Source: Trueperella bernardiae
Lineage (GTDB): Bacteria; Actinomycetota; Actinomycetes; Actinomycetales; Actinomycetaceae
Length of the DNA: 64,000 bases
Direction of reading: 5' to 3'
Assembly (NCBI RefSeq): GCF_001469025.1
Contig: NZ_LNIZ01000003.1
Span: 124,001-188,000 of the forward strand
The notes beneath the pieces were generated by a model, which saw nothing but the letters and a program-made list of their open reading frames with translations, ran no database searches and was not told the origin of the DNA. Shown piece after piece: positions 52,876-61,151 of the stretch. Positions within the stretch are counted from its first letter, which is position 1; each line of letters begins with the position of its first letter. Both the position numbers and the translations under genes were made by a program.

Positions 52876-54133
52876 GCCCGAACGCCCCTTCCCACATCGC
52901 AACGAAGCCCGGCAGTGTCTTCGCTGTCGTCTCCACGTTCTGGACGCGCGAGCCCTCCAGGCGTAGCCCGAGGAGCGCGGCGAACGTGGCCATCCGGTGG
53001 TCGTCGTACGTGTCGAACGTGGCGGGGCGCCCGGCCCCGCCTTCGATCACCAGGTCATCGCCCTCCTCGCGGGCCGAAATCTCAGCGCGGCCAAGCTCGG
53101 TCACGAGCGCCGCGAGCCGGTTCGTCTCATGCCCGCGCAGCTGGCCGATGTTGCGCAGGCGCGACGTGCCGCCGGCAAACGCGGCGACGGCGGCCACGGT
53201 TGGCACGAGCTCGCCCACGTCCTTCATGTCGGCATCAAACGGCACGATGCGCTCCGGCCCGGTCAGCTCCAGTGTGCCGCCCTCCAGGCGCGCCCGCCCG
53301 CCCATCTGGGTAAAGATCCGACGGTAGGCATCCCCCGGCTGCGTGGTCGCCCCCGGCCAGCGCTCCACGCGCACGGTTCCGCCGGTCACCATCGCGGCGG
53401 CGAGGAATGCCCCCGCGTTCGAAAGGTCTGGCTCGATCGCCACCTCGCCCAGTCTGGGTACGCCGGGGGAGACCACCCAACGCTGCCCCTCGTCCACGAC
53501 CTCGATCCCCGCCTCGCGTAGGACCTCCACCGTCATCGCGATGTGCGGTGCCGACGGGAGGCTAGCGCCCACGTGGCGCAGGTCGAGGCCGCGCTCCATC
53601 CGAGGCGCGGCGAGCAGCAGGGCGGAAACAAACTGGGAGGAGGCCGAGGCGTCGATATCGAGCTGGCCGCCGGCCACGCGGCCAGTCCCGTGCACGGTCA
53701 GTGGCAAAACGGGGGAGCCTTCGTGCTCGCCGGCTTCCACGCGCGCCCCGAGCCTGCCCAGTGCTTCCACGATCGCGCCCATCGGCCGCACACGGGCCGC
53801 CCGGTCGCCGTCGAGAACCACGGGATCACCCGCCAGCGCGGCGAGCGGCGGAATGAAGCGCATAACCGTGCCGGCAAGCCCGCACTCGATGCGCCCGCCC
53901 CGGAACGGGCCCGGCTCCACGCGCCACGCATCGCCGCCGCGCACCACCCGCGCGCCCAGCGCCTCAAGGGCGCCGGCCATGAGCTCGGTGTCGCGCGCCA
54001 CCAGCGGGTGGCGAATCACGGTCGGCTCATCGCCCAGGGCGGCAAGCACGAGGTACCGGTTCGTCAGCGACTTCGAGCCGGGGATGGAGAACGTGGCGTG
54101 GGCAGGGCCCGACGCGGGGGCCGGCCACGTCAC
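52862..54133 (-). CDS. aroA: 3-phosphoshikimate 1-carboxyvinyltransferase AroA
   Basis: EPSP synthase of the shikimate pathway, 423 residues. Present are SIPGSKSLTNRYLVLAAL, GLAGTVMRFIPPLAAL, the middle SSQFVSALLLAAPRM, LSNAGAFLAAA and the C-terminal YDDHRMATFAALLGLR. Chorismate made downstream of this step feeds MenF, so it also supports the menaquinone genes. GTG 54133 overlaps the stop of the DoxX gene (GTGA); the frame stays open upstream to 54178, but coupling and homology favour 54133. Confidence 0.94.
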   Translation of the reverse strand: MTWPAPASGPAHATFSIPGSKSLTNRYLVLAALGDEPTVIRHPLVARDTELMAGALEALGARVVRGGDAWRVEPGPFRGGRIECGLAGTVMRFIPPLAALAGDPVVLDGDRAARVRPMGAIVEALGRLGARVEAGEHEGSPVLPLTVHGTGRVAGGQLDIDASASSQFVSALLLAAPRMERGLDLRHVGASLPSAPHIAMTVEVLREAGIEVVDEGQRWVVSPGVPRLGEVAIEPDLSNAGAFLAAAMVTGGTVRVERWPGATTQPGDAYRRIFTQMGGRARLEGGTLELTGPERIVPFDADMKDVGELVPTVAAVAAFAGGTSRLRNIGQLRGHETNRLAALVTELGRAEISAREEGDDLVIEGGAGRPATFDTYDDHRMATFAALLGLRLEGSRVQNVETTAKTLPGFVAMWEGAFGHVEA

Positions 54134-54597
54134 CGGCTGGTACCGATGTGGGCGTTCTCGGAGACGTCCTTCGCCCACGTGGAGGCGCGCCAGCCGAGCG
54201 AGGGCCTGCCGCCCCGGTCGGTCGAGGCGATGAGGGCGCCACCGATGAGGCCGGCGTCGGCAACCAGCGCCGAAAGAGAGGCACGACGCGCGGGCCCAGA
54301 CTGCTCCCAGAACGGGTTGCGGCCCAGCGACATCGGGATCTGCATCGCGCCCAGCATGAGGGCGGTAGAGCGCGGCATGCGCCCGCGCGCGAGCGAAACG
54401 CCGGCAACAGTGAAGACCGCACCCGTGACGCGGGTCAGCACGTCAACCGGGATGTCCTTCGTGGGCACGCCCGCCCGCTCGAGCACCCCGAGGATGCGTT
54501 CGGCGGCGGCACGGTGGCCGGCGGGCTTACGGATCGCGTCGATACCGGCGGCCACGAAGGGCGCCGCGAGCAGCGGGCGGGCAAGAGTGGAAAGCAT
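54130..54597 (-). CDS. DoxX family membrane protein
   Basis: A 155-residue protein with the DoxX fold: MLSTLARPLLAAPFVAAGIDAIRKP opens it, and three further hydrophobic segments follow. Conserved small-residue patterns (GRNPFWEQ, LVADAGLIGGAL) are typical. DoxX proteins are linked to thiol redox and oxidative-stress responses, but no specific role is clear. ATG 54597 is chosen because ggaggacctc directly precedes it. It is first in an operon with aroA, rsgA and probably hisN. Confidence 0.88.
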   Translation of the reverse strand: MLSTLARPLLAAPFVAAGIDAIRKPAGHRAAAERILGVLERAGVPTKDIPVDVLTRVTGAVFTVAGVSLARGRMPRSTALMLGAMQIPMSLGRNPFWEQSGPARRASLSALVADAGLIGGALIASTDRGGRPSLGWRASTWAKDVSENAHIGTSR

Positions 54598-54623
54598 GAG
54601 GTCCTCCGTTCGTCTGTGTGTCC

Positions 54624-54652
54624 AGTCTAATCGACCGCGCCGACACTGTCCG
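54624..54652 (-). promoter_or_regulatory. candidate promoter of the DoxX-aroA-rsgA-hisN operon
   Basis: On the minus strand CGGACA (54652-54647) and TAGACT (54629-54624) are separated by 17 bases, and the start codon is 26 bases beyond the -10. The -35 overlaps a perfect 10-bp palindrome tgtccggaca (54647-54656). Confidence 0.5.
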
Positions 54653-54763
54653 GACACAGCGCCATCACGCGCGAACAGACCCGCTCGGCGTCGCCCCTTG
54701 CCGGCCTGCGCGACGCCGTCCTTTGTCGGCTCGCCACGGGTCCGCCTTCGTGCCGCGCGGCGG

Positions 54764-55525
54764 TTAGCTCATCTCGAGGATGTCGGCGAGCGGGGCGTAG
54801 TGGTCGATGACCGCCTGGCGGTAGGCCGCCTCGTCGCCGGCCTCGGCCGTGAGGAGCATGCGCTCGTGGGCGCGCGCGGTCTGGAGCAGCCCGTCGTCCT
54901 GTTCCACGTCCAGATCGGGGATGAAGGTTTGGTGGATGAGCCACATCGCCGCGTTGAGCTGGGAGATCAGCTCGTTATCCAGGTAGGCCATGATCCCGTT
55001 GTGGAAGGCGCTGTCCTCTTCCATGTACCGCTCCCCGCGGGAGGCCTTCTCCACCATGCGCTCAACCAGCCGGTGCAGCTCCGGGTTGGCGGTGCCTTTC
55101 ATCGCGGTGGTTACCGCAACGGCGACGCCCAGGTCGAGGAAGCGCCGCGTGGAGACCACCTGGCGCAGCGACTCCGTGCCCGAGGCCCGGTCGAGGGCGA
55201 AGCGCAACACGAGGGTTTCGACCATCGGCTCGAGCGACATGTCGCCCACGAAGGAGCCCCGGCCCTGGTGGACGCGGATGATGTCGAGCGCCTCGAGCTT
55301 GCGCAGGGCCTCGCGCACGGAGGAACGCGAAACGCCGAGCGCCTCGCACAGGGCCGCTTCGGTGGGAAGCGGATCTCCGGGCTTGAGGTCGTGTTGGATG
55401 ATATAGGACTTGACGGCATCGATCGTGGCTGATGAGCGGTTCGTGGTTGGAATGGCGCTCTTCCCCGGCATCGTTGTCGGGGAGTACTTACTTAAAAGCA
55501 CTTGCGCGGACTTGTCAGACAACAT
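54764..55525 (-). CDS. FadR-subfamily GntR regulator, probable sialic acid operon regulator
   Basis: Winged-HTH regulator with FCD ligand domain, up to 253 residues. The HTH is DAVKSYIIQHDLKPGDPLPTE ... EALGVSRSSVREALRKLEALDIIRV with wing HQGRGSFVGD. The helical FCD domain (about 100-250) has the metal/ligand positions in D-SAFHNGIMAY and the C-terminal AHERMLLTAEAGD and VIDHYAPL histidines. It diverges from siaE, which points to control of the sialic acid genes as NanR does elsewhere. The listed start is ATG 55525; the operator palindrome then covers codons 2-5, so ATG 55471 is a serious alternative. Confidence 0.88.
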   Translation of the reverse strand: MLSDKSAQVLLSKYSPTTMPGKSAIPTTNRSSATIDAVKSYIIQHDLKPGDPLPTEAALCEALGVSRSSVREALRKLEALDIIRVHQGRGSFVGDMSLEPMVETLVLRFALDRASGTESLRQVVSTRRFLDLGVAVAVTTAMKGTANPELHRLVERMVEKASRGERYMEEDSAFHNGIMAYLDNELISQLNAAMWLIHQTFIPDLDVEQDDGLLQTARAHERMLLTAEAGDEAAYRQAVIDHYAPLADILEMS

Positions 55526-55530
55526 ACGAT
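55502..55530 (+). promoter_or_regulatory. candidate promoter of the sialic acid operon
   Basis: TTGCGC (55502-55507) and TACGAT (55525-55530) have the ideal 17-base spacer. The operator palindrome lies wholly inside that spacer. The siaE start codon is 59 bases past the -10. Confidence 0.5.
55512..55522. promoter_or_regulatory. FadR/GntR-type operator, TTGTCAGACAA
   Basis: A perfect 11-bp palindrome matching the FadR-subfamily consensus TNGTNNNACNA at every fixed position. It sits in the spacer of the siaE promoter candidate and overlaps a minus-strand -35-like CTGACA (55518-55513), which has TTAAGT (55495-55490) 17 bases on. One bound dimer could shut both genes. Confidence 0.65.
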
Positions 55531-55545
55531 GAGTGTACCCGATGA

Positions 55546-55561
55546 GAAGCGTTGGCGCTTC
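55546..55561 (+). promoter_or_regulatory. short inverted repeat in siaE leader
   Basis: gaagcg and cgcttc are separated by ttgg. In RNA this is a six-pair hairpin about 20 bases before the ribosome binding site; as DNA it could be a second operator. Confidence 0.3.
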
Positions 55562-55589
55562 ACATTTAACTCAATGGAGAGGAAACAAC

Positions 55590-57170
55590 ATGCGTTCTAC
55601 AAAGCGCTGGGCGAAGTTGACGGCTGTCGCTGCCGCCACCACGCTCGCCCTGGCCGCCTGTGGCGGAGGAAGCTCGCAGACGCCGTCATCGTCCGGGACC
55701 ACCGATTCGAACACCTCCACAGGTGGGGCCCCGTCCGGTCAGCTGAACCTGGGTGTCGCCTACGAGACCACGAACTACGATCCGTCCACCACCTCCTCGG
55801 CTCTGGCCATGGGTGCGAACTGGCACGTCGTTGAGGGTCTGTACGAGTTCGACATGTCCAACTACGAGCTCTTCCCGGCCCTGGCTGCCGGCGATCCGGT
55901 CAAGGTTTCGGACACCGAGTACGAGGTCACCCTGCGCGACGGCGCGAAGTTCTCGGATGGCACCGACGTCACCACGGCTGACGTGCTCGAGTCCTATGCC
56001 CGCACGACGGCCGACACCTCGATCTACAAGCAGTTCTTCAGCTTCGTCGATTCGGTCGAGGCGAAGGATGACAAGACGATCACGATCAAGACGAAGTACC
56101 CCTTCGCCGCCGTCGCTGAGCGCTTTGTCGATGTGAAGATCGTCCCCGCGGCCTCCACGCAGGAAGAGATGACCGCCAAGCCGATCGGCACCGGCCCGTA
56201 CAAGTACGAGTCGATCACCAACACCGCGATCGAGGCCGTCCCGAACGAGCACTACAATGGCTCCAAGCCCGCCACCGTTGAGAAGATCCACTGGGATGTC
56301 CTCAAGGACGACGCGGCCCGTCTGGCTGCCGCCCTCGGTGGCACCATCGACGTGATGGAGACCGTCCCGTCGGCCACCAAGGATCAGCTCGCAGCCGCCG
56401 GCTGGACCCTGGACGAGGTTCCGGGCTACAACAACCCGTTCCTGATGTTCAACACCTCCAAGGCTCCGTTCGACAACAAGGACGTCCGCAAGGCCTTCCA
56501 CTACGCGATCGACCGTGCGAAGCTGGTCAACGACGTGATGGGCGGCGACGCGACCGTTGCCACCTCCTTCCTGCCCGCTGCCAACCCGATGCACAAGGAG
56601 GCTGCCGAGCAGTTCACCTATGACACGGCCAAGGCTAAGGCTGCCTTCGAAGCCGCCGGCCTGAAGGAGATCACCCTCATCACCACCGATCACCCGTGGA
56701 TCGCCAACCTCGCCCCGCAGATCCGCCAGGATCTCGAGGCCGCTGGCCTGACCGTCAACGTTCAGTCGATGGCCTCGGGTGACCTCTACGCGAACTTCGC
56801 CGACGTCGACAACCCGACCTTCGACGTCGCCCTCGCACCGGGCGATCCGTCGGTCTTCGGTTCCGACCCGGGCATCATCATCAACTGGTGGTACGGCGAC
56901 AACGTGTGGACCCAGAAGCGTACGCAGTGGGCCAACTCCGCGCCCGAGCAGTTCGCCAAGCTCTCCGAGATCGTGACCGGTGCCGAGCAGGCCTCTGGTG
57001 ACGAAGCGAAGAAGCTGTGGGGCGAGGCGCAGGATCTTATCGCCGATGAGGCTCCGCTCTTCCCGCTCTTCCACCGCACGATGATCACCGGCATCAACGG
57101 GGACAAGGTTGTGGGTGCCCACGGTATTGGCACCACCGGCCTCAACCTTGTCGGCGCTTCGGTCAAGTAA
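55590..57170 (+). CDS. siaE: ABC transporter substrate-binding lipoprotein, SBP family 5 (SiaE-like)
   Basis: Solute receptor, 526 residues. It has a lipoprotein signal with basic MRSTKRWAK, a hydrophobic stretch and lipobox LAAC (Cys24), then a Ser/Thr/Gly linker. The rest is the two-lobed family-5 fold of peptide/nickel receptors (VEGLYEFD, GTGPYKYES, DVRKAFHYAIDRAKLVND). Family-5 receptors also serve the SAT-type sialic acid transporters of Haemophilus ducreyi and Corynebacterium glutamicum, and the nan genes in the same operon make sialic acid the best guess. ATG 55590 follows agaggaaacaac. A terminator follows the gene. Confidence 0.85.
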   Translation: MRSTKRWAKLTAVAAATTLALAACGGGSSQTPSSSGTTDSNTSTGGAPSGQLNLGVAYETTNYDPSTTSSALAMGANWHVVEGLYEFDMSNYELFPALAAGDPVKVSDTEYEVTLRDGAKFSDGTDVTTADVLESYARTTADTSIYKQFFSFVDSVEAKDDKTITIKTKYPFAAVAERFVDVKIVPAASTQEEMTAKPIGTGPYKYESITNTAIEAVPNEHYNGSKPATVEKIHWDVLKDDAARLAAALGGTIDVMETVPSATKDQLAAAGWTLDEVPGYNNPFLMFNTSKAPFDNKDVRKAFHYAIDRAKLVNDVMGGDATVATSFLPAANPMHKEAAEQFTYDTAKAKAAFEAAGLKEITLITTDHPWIANLAPQIRQDLEAAGLTVNVQSMASGDLYANFADVDNPTFDVALAPGDPSVFGSDPGIIINWWYGDNVWTQKRTQWANSAPEQFAKLSEIVTGAEQASGDEAKKLWGEAQDLIADEAPLFPLFHRTMITGINGDKVVGAHGIGTTGLNLVGASVK

Positions 57171-57188
57171 CATCCATTCGAGTCAAAG

Positions 57189-57226
57189 AGTGGAGGGTAG
57201 GTCCTTCCGCCTACCCTCCACTTTTT
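57189..57226 (+). terminator. attenuating terminator between siaE and siaF
   Basis: agtggagggtagg (57189-57201) pairs perfectly with cctaccctccact (57210-57222), 8-base loop, then tttt. It starts 18 bases after the siaE stop. Such a hairpin would lower expression of the permease genes relative to the receptor and protect siaE mRNA. Confidence 0.85.
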
Positions 57227-57303
57227 GCACCCTCAGCCAGTTAGGGCAGCGCACATAGGTGCGCACTGACCTCAGCCCTCCCTCGTCGGAAGAGGAAATA
57301 CAG

Positions 57304-58257
57304 ATGAACAATCTGCTCAGACTTCTCGGGCGGCGCCTGATCGCGCTACCCATCATGGTGATCGGCGTGACCCTGCTCGTCTTCTTCATCATGTCTCTCT
57401 CGCCGATCGACCCGGCCTACACGGCTCTCGGCGAGTTCGCGACGCCGCAGGCGCTGGAAGAGTTCCGCGTCGCACACGGCCTCAACGATCCCTTCTTTAT
57501 CCAGTACGGCAACTATGTCATCAACATGTTCCAGGGAGACCTGGGCATCTACGGCGTCGGCGAAACCAACCGCGTGTCCGACATGGTGATGGGCGCACTC
57601 CCGGTCACCCTGTCTCTGACCTTCTTCGGCCTCATCATCGCTATCCTCGTTGCCTTCCCGCTCGGCATCCTCGCCGCCATCTACCGCGACCGCTGGCCAG
57701 ATCAGGTCATCCGCGTTTTCTCGGTGATCTGCATCGGCACCCCGTCCTTCTGGCTCGCCTCCCTCCTGGTGCTGGCCTTCGTGGGCGGTTCGATCCCCGT
57801 CTCCGGTGGCCTGCCCGCGATGAGCGAAGACTTTGGCGGATGGTTCATGCGCATGCTGCTTCCCGCCTTCTCCCTGGCGGTCCCCGTGATCGGCCAGATG
57901 ACCCGCGTGGTGCGAACCTCCATGGTGGAAGAGCTCGATAGGGATTACGTGCGCACCGCACTCGGCGCCGGCATCCCGCGCTCGGTCGTCATCGGCCGCA
58001 ATGTTCTGCGCAACGCCCTCATTACCCCGGTGACCGTGCTCGGCCTGCGCGTTGGCTACCTCATGGGTGGCGCCGTCGTCATCGAGATCATCTTCGGCCT
58101 GCAGGGCATGGGCCGCGTGCTCATCCTCGGCATCCAGAACAACTGGGTCAACCTCGTGCAAGGCGGCGCGCTCGTGGTCGCGATCTCCTTCATCATCGTC
58201 AACATTGTGGTTGACATGCTCTACCTCCTCATCAACCCGCGTATTAGGTCGGTGTAA
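57304..58257 (+). CDS. siaF: ABC transporter permease (SiaF-like, DppB type)
   Basis: Inner-membrane permease, 317 residues, six helices. It opens LLGRRLIALPIMVIGVTLLVFF as DppB/OppB proteins do. The EAA loop that contacts the ATPase is DYVRTALGAGIPRSVVIGRNVLRNALI, and AVVIEIIFGLQGMGRVL follows. ATG 57304 has gaggaaataca upstream. It is 133 bases after siaE, past the terminator, and 3 bases before siaG. Confidence 0.92.
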   Translation: MNNLLRLLGRRLIALPIMVIGVTLLVFFIMSLSPIDPAYTALGEFATPQALEEFRVAHGLNDPFFIQYGNYVINMFQGDLGIYGVGETNRVSDMVMGALPVTLSLTFFGLIIAILVAFPLGILAAIYRDRWPDQVIRVFSVICIGTPSFWLASLLVLAFVGGSIPVSGGLPAMSEDFGGWFMRMLLPAFSLAVPVIGQMTRVVRTSMVEELDRDYVRTALGAGIPRSVVIGRNVLRNALITPVTVLGLRVGYLMGGAVVIEIIFGLQGMGRVLILGIQNNWVNLVQGGALVVAISFIIVNIVVDMLYLLINPRIRSV

Positions 58258-58260
58258 CAG

Positions 58261-60342
58261 ATGACTTCCAAGAAAAAGAAGCTCGAGAAGGTCACGGCGC
58301 CCGGAGCCCGTTTCTCGCGGATCAAGAACATGTCGCTCGGCGCGCGCCTGGCCATGGTGTTCCTCATCCTCATCTTCATCATTTCTTTCCTCTCCCCGCT
58401 GATCGCCCCCTACAACCCCAACGAGCTGGGCGGCCAGTGGCTCGCCCCCGGAGGCGAGCACCCGTTCGGCACGGACCACGTGGGCCGTGACATCCTGTCC
58501 CGCATCCTCTACGGTGGCCGCTTCTCGCTCATCATCGGCATCGCCGCCACCCTCGTGGCACTGGTCTTCGGCGCCCTCATCGGTGCGGTCGCCGCCGTGT
58601 CGCGCAAGTGGATCGGCGAAGTGATCATGCGCATCATGGACGTCATCATGGCCGTCCCCGGCATCGCAATGGCCGCGGTCATGGTGCTAGTCTTCTCCCG
58701 CCGCCTCGAGCCGGACAACGTGGTGGGCCTGGTAATCGTCATCATCTGCTCGATCGCCTTCGTCTACATCCCGCAGCTGGCCCGCATCGTTCGTGCGAAC
58801 GTCATGAGCGCCTACGGCGAGGACTACGTGCGCGCGGTCATCGTCTCCGGTGCGCGTGCACCCTGGATCCTCATCCGTCACGTGGCCCGCAACACGGCCG
58901 CCCCGGTCCTCGTGTTCGCCACCGTGCTGGTTGCTGACGCGATCATCCTCGAGGCCTCGCTGACCTTCATCGGCTCGGGCCTGCAGTCCACGATGGTCCC
59001 CACCTGGGGTAACGTCCTGTCGGACGCGTCGTCGAACCTGTCGGTGTTGCTCGGCATGTGGTGGACGGCGCTCTTCCCGGGTCTGTTCATCATGCTCACG
59101 GTGCTATGCCTCAATATCCTGTCCGAAGGTATTACCGACGCGATGGTGGCGGCGCCGTCGTCGGCCCAGAAGGTCGAGGCCGTCACGGGCGCCCGCGAGC
59201 AGGACAAGCTGCTGCTCGACCCACGCCTCGCCTACGCCGCCCAGGCCGAATCGCTCAAGGCTCGCCTCGATCAGCTCGAGGTGGTCGAGTCCAAGCGCAC
59301 GGACCGCTTCGTCGCCACCGCCACCGGCCAGCCGCTGCTGGAGGTGCGCAACCTGTCGATCAAGTTCCCGCGCCACGGCGACATCAACGTGGTCGACCAC
59401 GTCAACTTCTCGGTCCGCAAGGGCGAGACGATGGGCCTGGTGGGCGAGTCCGGCTGTGGTAAGTCGATCACCGCGCTCACGGTCATGGGCCTCATCGACC
59501 CGCGCGCCGAGATCAGCGGCGAGATCTTCTACGAGGGTAAGGACCTTCTGAAGATGAGCGCCAAGGAGCGCCAGGCGCTGCTCGGCAACGAGATGGCGAT
59601 GATCTACCAGGACGCCCTGTCCTCGCTCAACCCGGCCATGCTCATCCGCAGCCAGATGAAGCAGCTGACCTCGCGCGGCGGCACCCGCAGCGCCGAGGAG
59701 CTGCTGGAGCTGGTGGGCCTGGACCCGAAGCGCACGCTCGAGTCCTACCCGCACGAGCTCTCCGGCGGCCAGCGCCAGCGCGTGCTCATCGCCATGGCCC
59801 TCACCCGCGACCCGAAGCTCATCATTGCCGACGAGCCGACCACCGCCCTCGACGTGACGGTGCAAAAGCAGGTCATCGAGCTGCTCAACAACCTGCGCGA
59901 GAAGCTCGGATTTGCGATGGTCTTCGTCTCCCACGACCTGGCCCTCGTGGCCGAGGTCGCCCACAAGATCACGGTCATGTACGCCGGCCAGGTGGTCGAG
60001 CAGGCGCCGGCCTCGGAGCTGCTCACCCACCCCGTCCACGAGTACACCCGTGGCCTGCTCGGCTCGGTGCTCTCGATCGAGGCGGGCGCCGACAGGCTCC
60101 ACCAGGTCCCCGGCACGGTCCCGTCGCCGAAGGACTTCCCGGCGGGCGACCGTTTCGCGCCGCGCTCCTCGCACCCCGACGTCGGGCTCACCACCCCGCC
60201 GCTGCGCATGGAGATCCCCGGACGCGACCACTACTACGCCGCCATCCCGGATTCGGCCTGGACCGACGCCGGCTACCCGGCCCCTGCCCAGCCCGGTGTC
60301 CCGGCGGGGCAGAACACTGAAGCGAAGGGAGAAGCACGATGA
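58261..60342 (+). CDS. siaG: fused ABC permease-ATPase (SiaG-like)
   Basis: One 693-residue chain holds two transporter parts. Residues about 1-290 are a DppC-type permease (LGARLAMVFLILIFIISFLSPLIA; HPFGTDHVGRDILSR; EAA loop DYVRAVIVSGARAPWILIRHV). Residues about 355-610 are an ATPase with Walker A GESGCGKS (about 394-401), signature LSGGQRQR (about 500) and Walker B LIIADEPTTALD. A Pro-rich tail ends the protein. The linker of ~60 residues is charged. The same fusion is known for SatC of H. ducreyi and SiaG of C. glutamicum sialic acid transporters, which is good support for the substrate. It overlaps siaI (ATGA). Confidence 0.92.
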   Translation: MTSKKKKLEKVTAPGARFSRIKNMSLGARLAMVFLILIFIISFLSPLIAPYNPNELGGQWLAPGGEHPFGTDHVGRDILSRILYGGRFSLIIGIAATLVALVFGALIGAVAAVSRKWIGEVIMRIMDVIMAVPGIAMAAVMVLVFSRRLEPDNVVGLVIVIICSIAFVYIPQLARIVRANVMSAYGEDYVRAVIVSGARAPWILIRHVARNTAAPVLVFATVLVADAIILEASLTFIGSGLQSTMVPTWGNVLSDASSNLSVLLGMWWTALFPGLFIMLTVLCLNILSEGITDAMVAAPSSAQKVEAVTGAREQDKLLLDPRLAYAAQAESLKARLDQLEVVESKRTDRFVATATGQPLLEVRNLSIKFPRHGDINVVDHVNFSVRKGETMGLVGESGCGKSITALTVMGLIDPRAEISGEIFYEGKDLLKMSAKERQALLGNEMAMIYQDALSSLNPAMLIRSQMKQLTSRGGTRSAEELLELVGLDPKRTLESYPHELSGGQRQRVLIAMALTRDPKLIIADEPTTALDVTVQKQVIELLNNLREKLGFAMVFVSHDLALVAEVAHKITVMYAGQVVEQAPASELLTHPVHEYTRGLLGSVLSIEAGADRLHQVPGTVPSPKDFPAGDRFAPRSSHPDVGLTTPPLRMEIPGRDHYYAAIPDSAWTDAGYPAPAQPGVPAGQNTEAKGEAR

Positions 60343-61142
60343 GCGAGACCCCGATCATCGAACTGCGCGACCTGCACGTCATCTTCAAGACCCGCGCCGG
60401 CACTATCTTCAACCCCACCAAGGTCCACGCGGTGGACGGGGTGTCGATGAAGGTCATGCCCGGCCAGGTGCTCGGCATCGTGGGCGAGTCCGGGTGTGGC
60501 AAATCCACCACCGCGAACGTCATGTGTGGCCTGCAGGAGGCCACCACGGGCCGGGTCTTCTTCAAGGGTGAGGAGGTGACGAAGCGTTCGGCTGCCGACC
60601 GCCGGAAGATCGGGCGCGTCGTCTCGGTCGTCTTCCAAGATCCGGCCACCGCGCTGAATGCCCGCATGCACGTGCGTGACCAGCTACTCGACCCGCTGCG
60701 CGTCCACGACATCGGCACCGAAGCCGAGCGTGACGCCCGCGTGGAGGAGCTGATCGCCCAGGTGGGCTTGCCGCAGTCGGCACTCGACGCGCTTCCCGGC
60801 CAGCTGTCCGGTGGCCAGCGCCAGCGCGTGGCGATCGCCCGCGCGCTCGCCCTGCGCCCGGACGCGATCATTGCCGACGAGCCGACGTCGGCCCTCGACG
60901 TGTCGGTGCGCGCCCAGATCCTCAACCTTCTCATGGACCTGAAGAACGAGCTGGGGCTCGCGATGGTCTTTATCTCCCACGACATCCAGACCGTGCGTTA
61001 CATCTCCGACCGCATTGCGGTGATGAACAAGGGCAAGGTCGTGGAGGAGGGCCCGGCGAAGGAGCTCCTGGCCAACCCGAAGGACCCCTACACCAAGAAA
61101 CTGCTCGGAGCGGCACCGTCGCTTCTCCATCCTCAACTGTAA
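60339..61142 (+). CDS. siaI: ABC transporter ATP-binding protein (SiaI-like)
   Basis: Second ATPase of the transporter, 267 residues, OppF type. Walker A is GESGCGKSTTANVMCG, Q-loop VVFQDPATALNARMHV, signature LSGGQRQRVAIARAL, Walker B AIIADEPTSALDVS, then the switch histidine in VFISHDIQTV. Together with the ATPase half of siaG it gives the needed pair of nucleotide-binding domains. It overlaps siaG by 4 bases and is followed by nanA after 9. Confidence 0.93.
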   Translation: MSETPIIELRDLHVIFKTRAGTIFNPTKVHAVDGVSMKVMPGQVLGIVGESGCGKSTTANVMCGLQEATTGRVFFKGEEVTKRSAADRRKIGRVVSVVFQDPATALNARMHVRDQLLDPLRVHDIGTEAERDARVEELIAQVGLPQSALDALPGQLSGGQRQRVAIARALALRPDAIIADEPTSALDVSVRAQILNLLMDLKNELGLAMVFISHDIQTVRYISDRIAVMNKGKVVEEGPAKELLANPKDPYTKKLLGAAPSLLHPQL

Positions 61143-61151
61143 GGAAGACCA

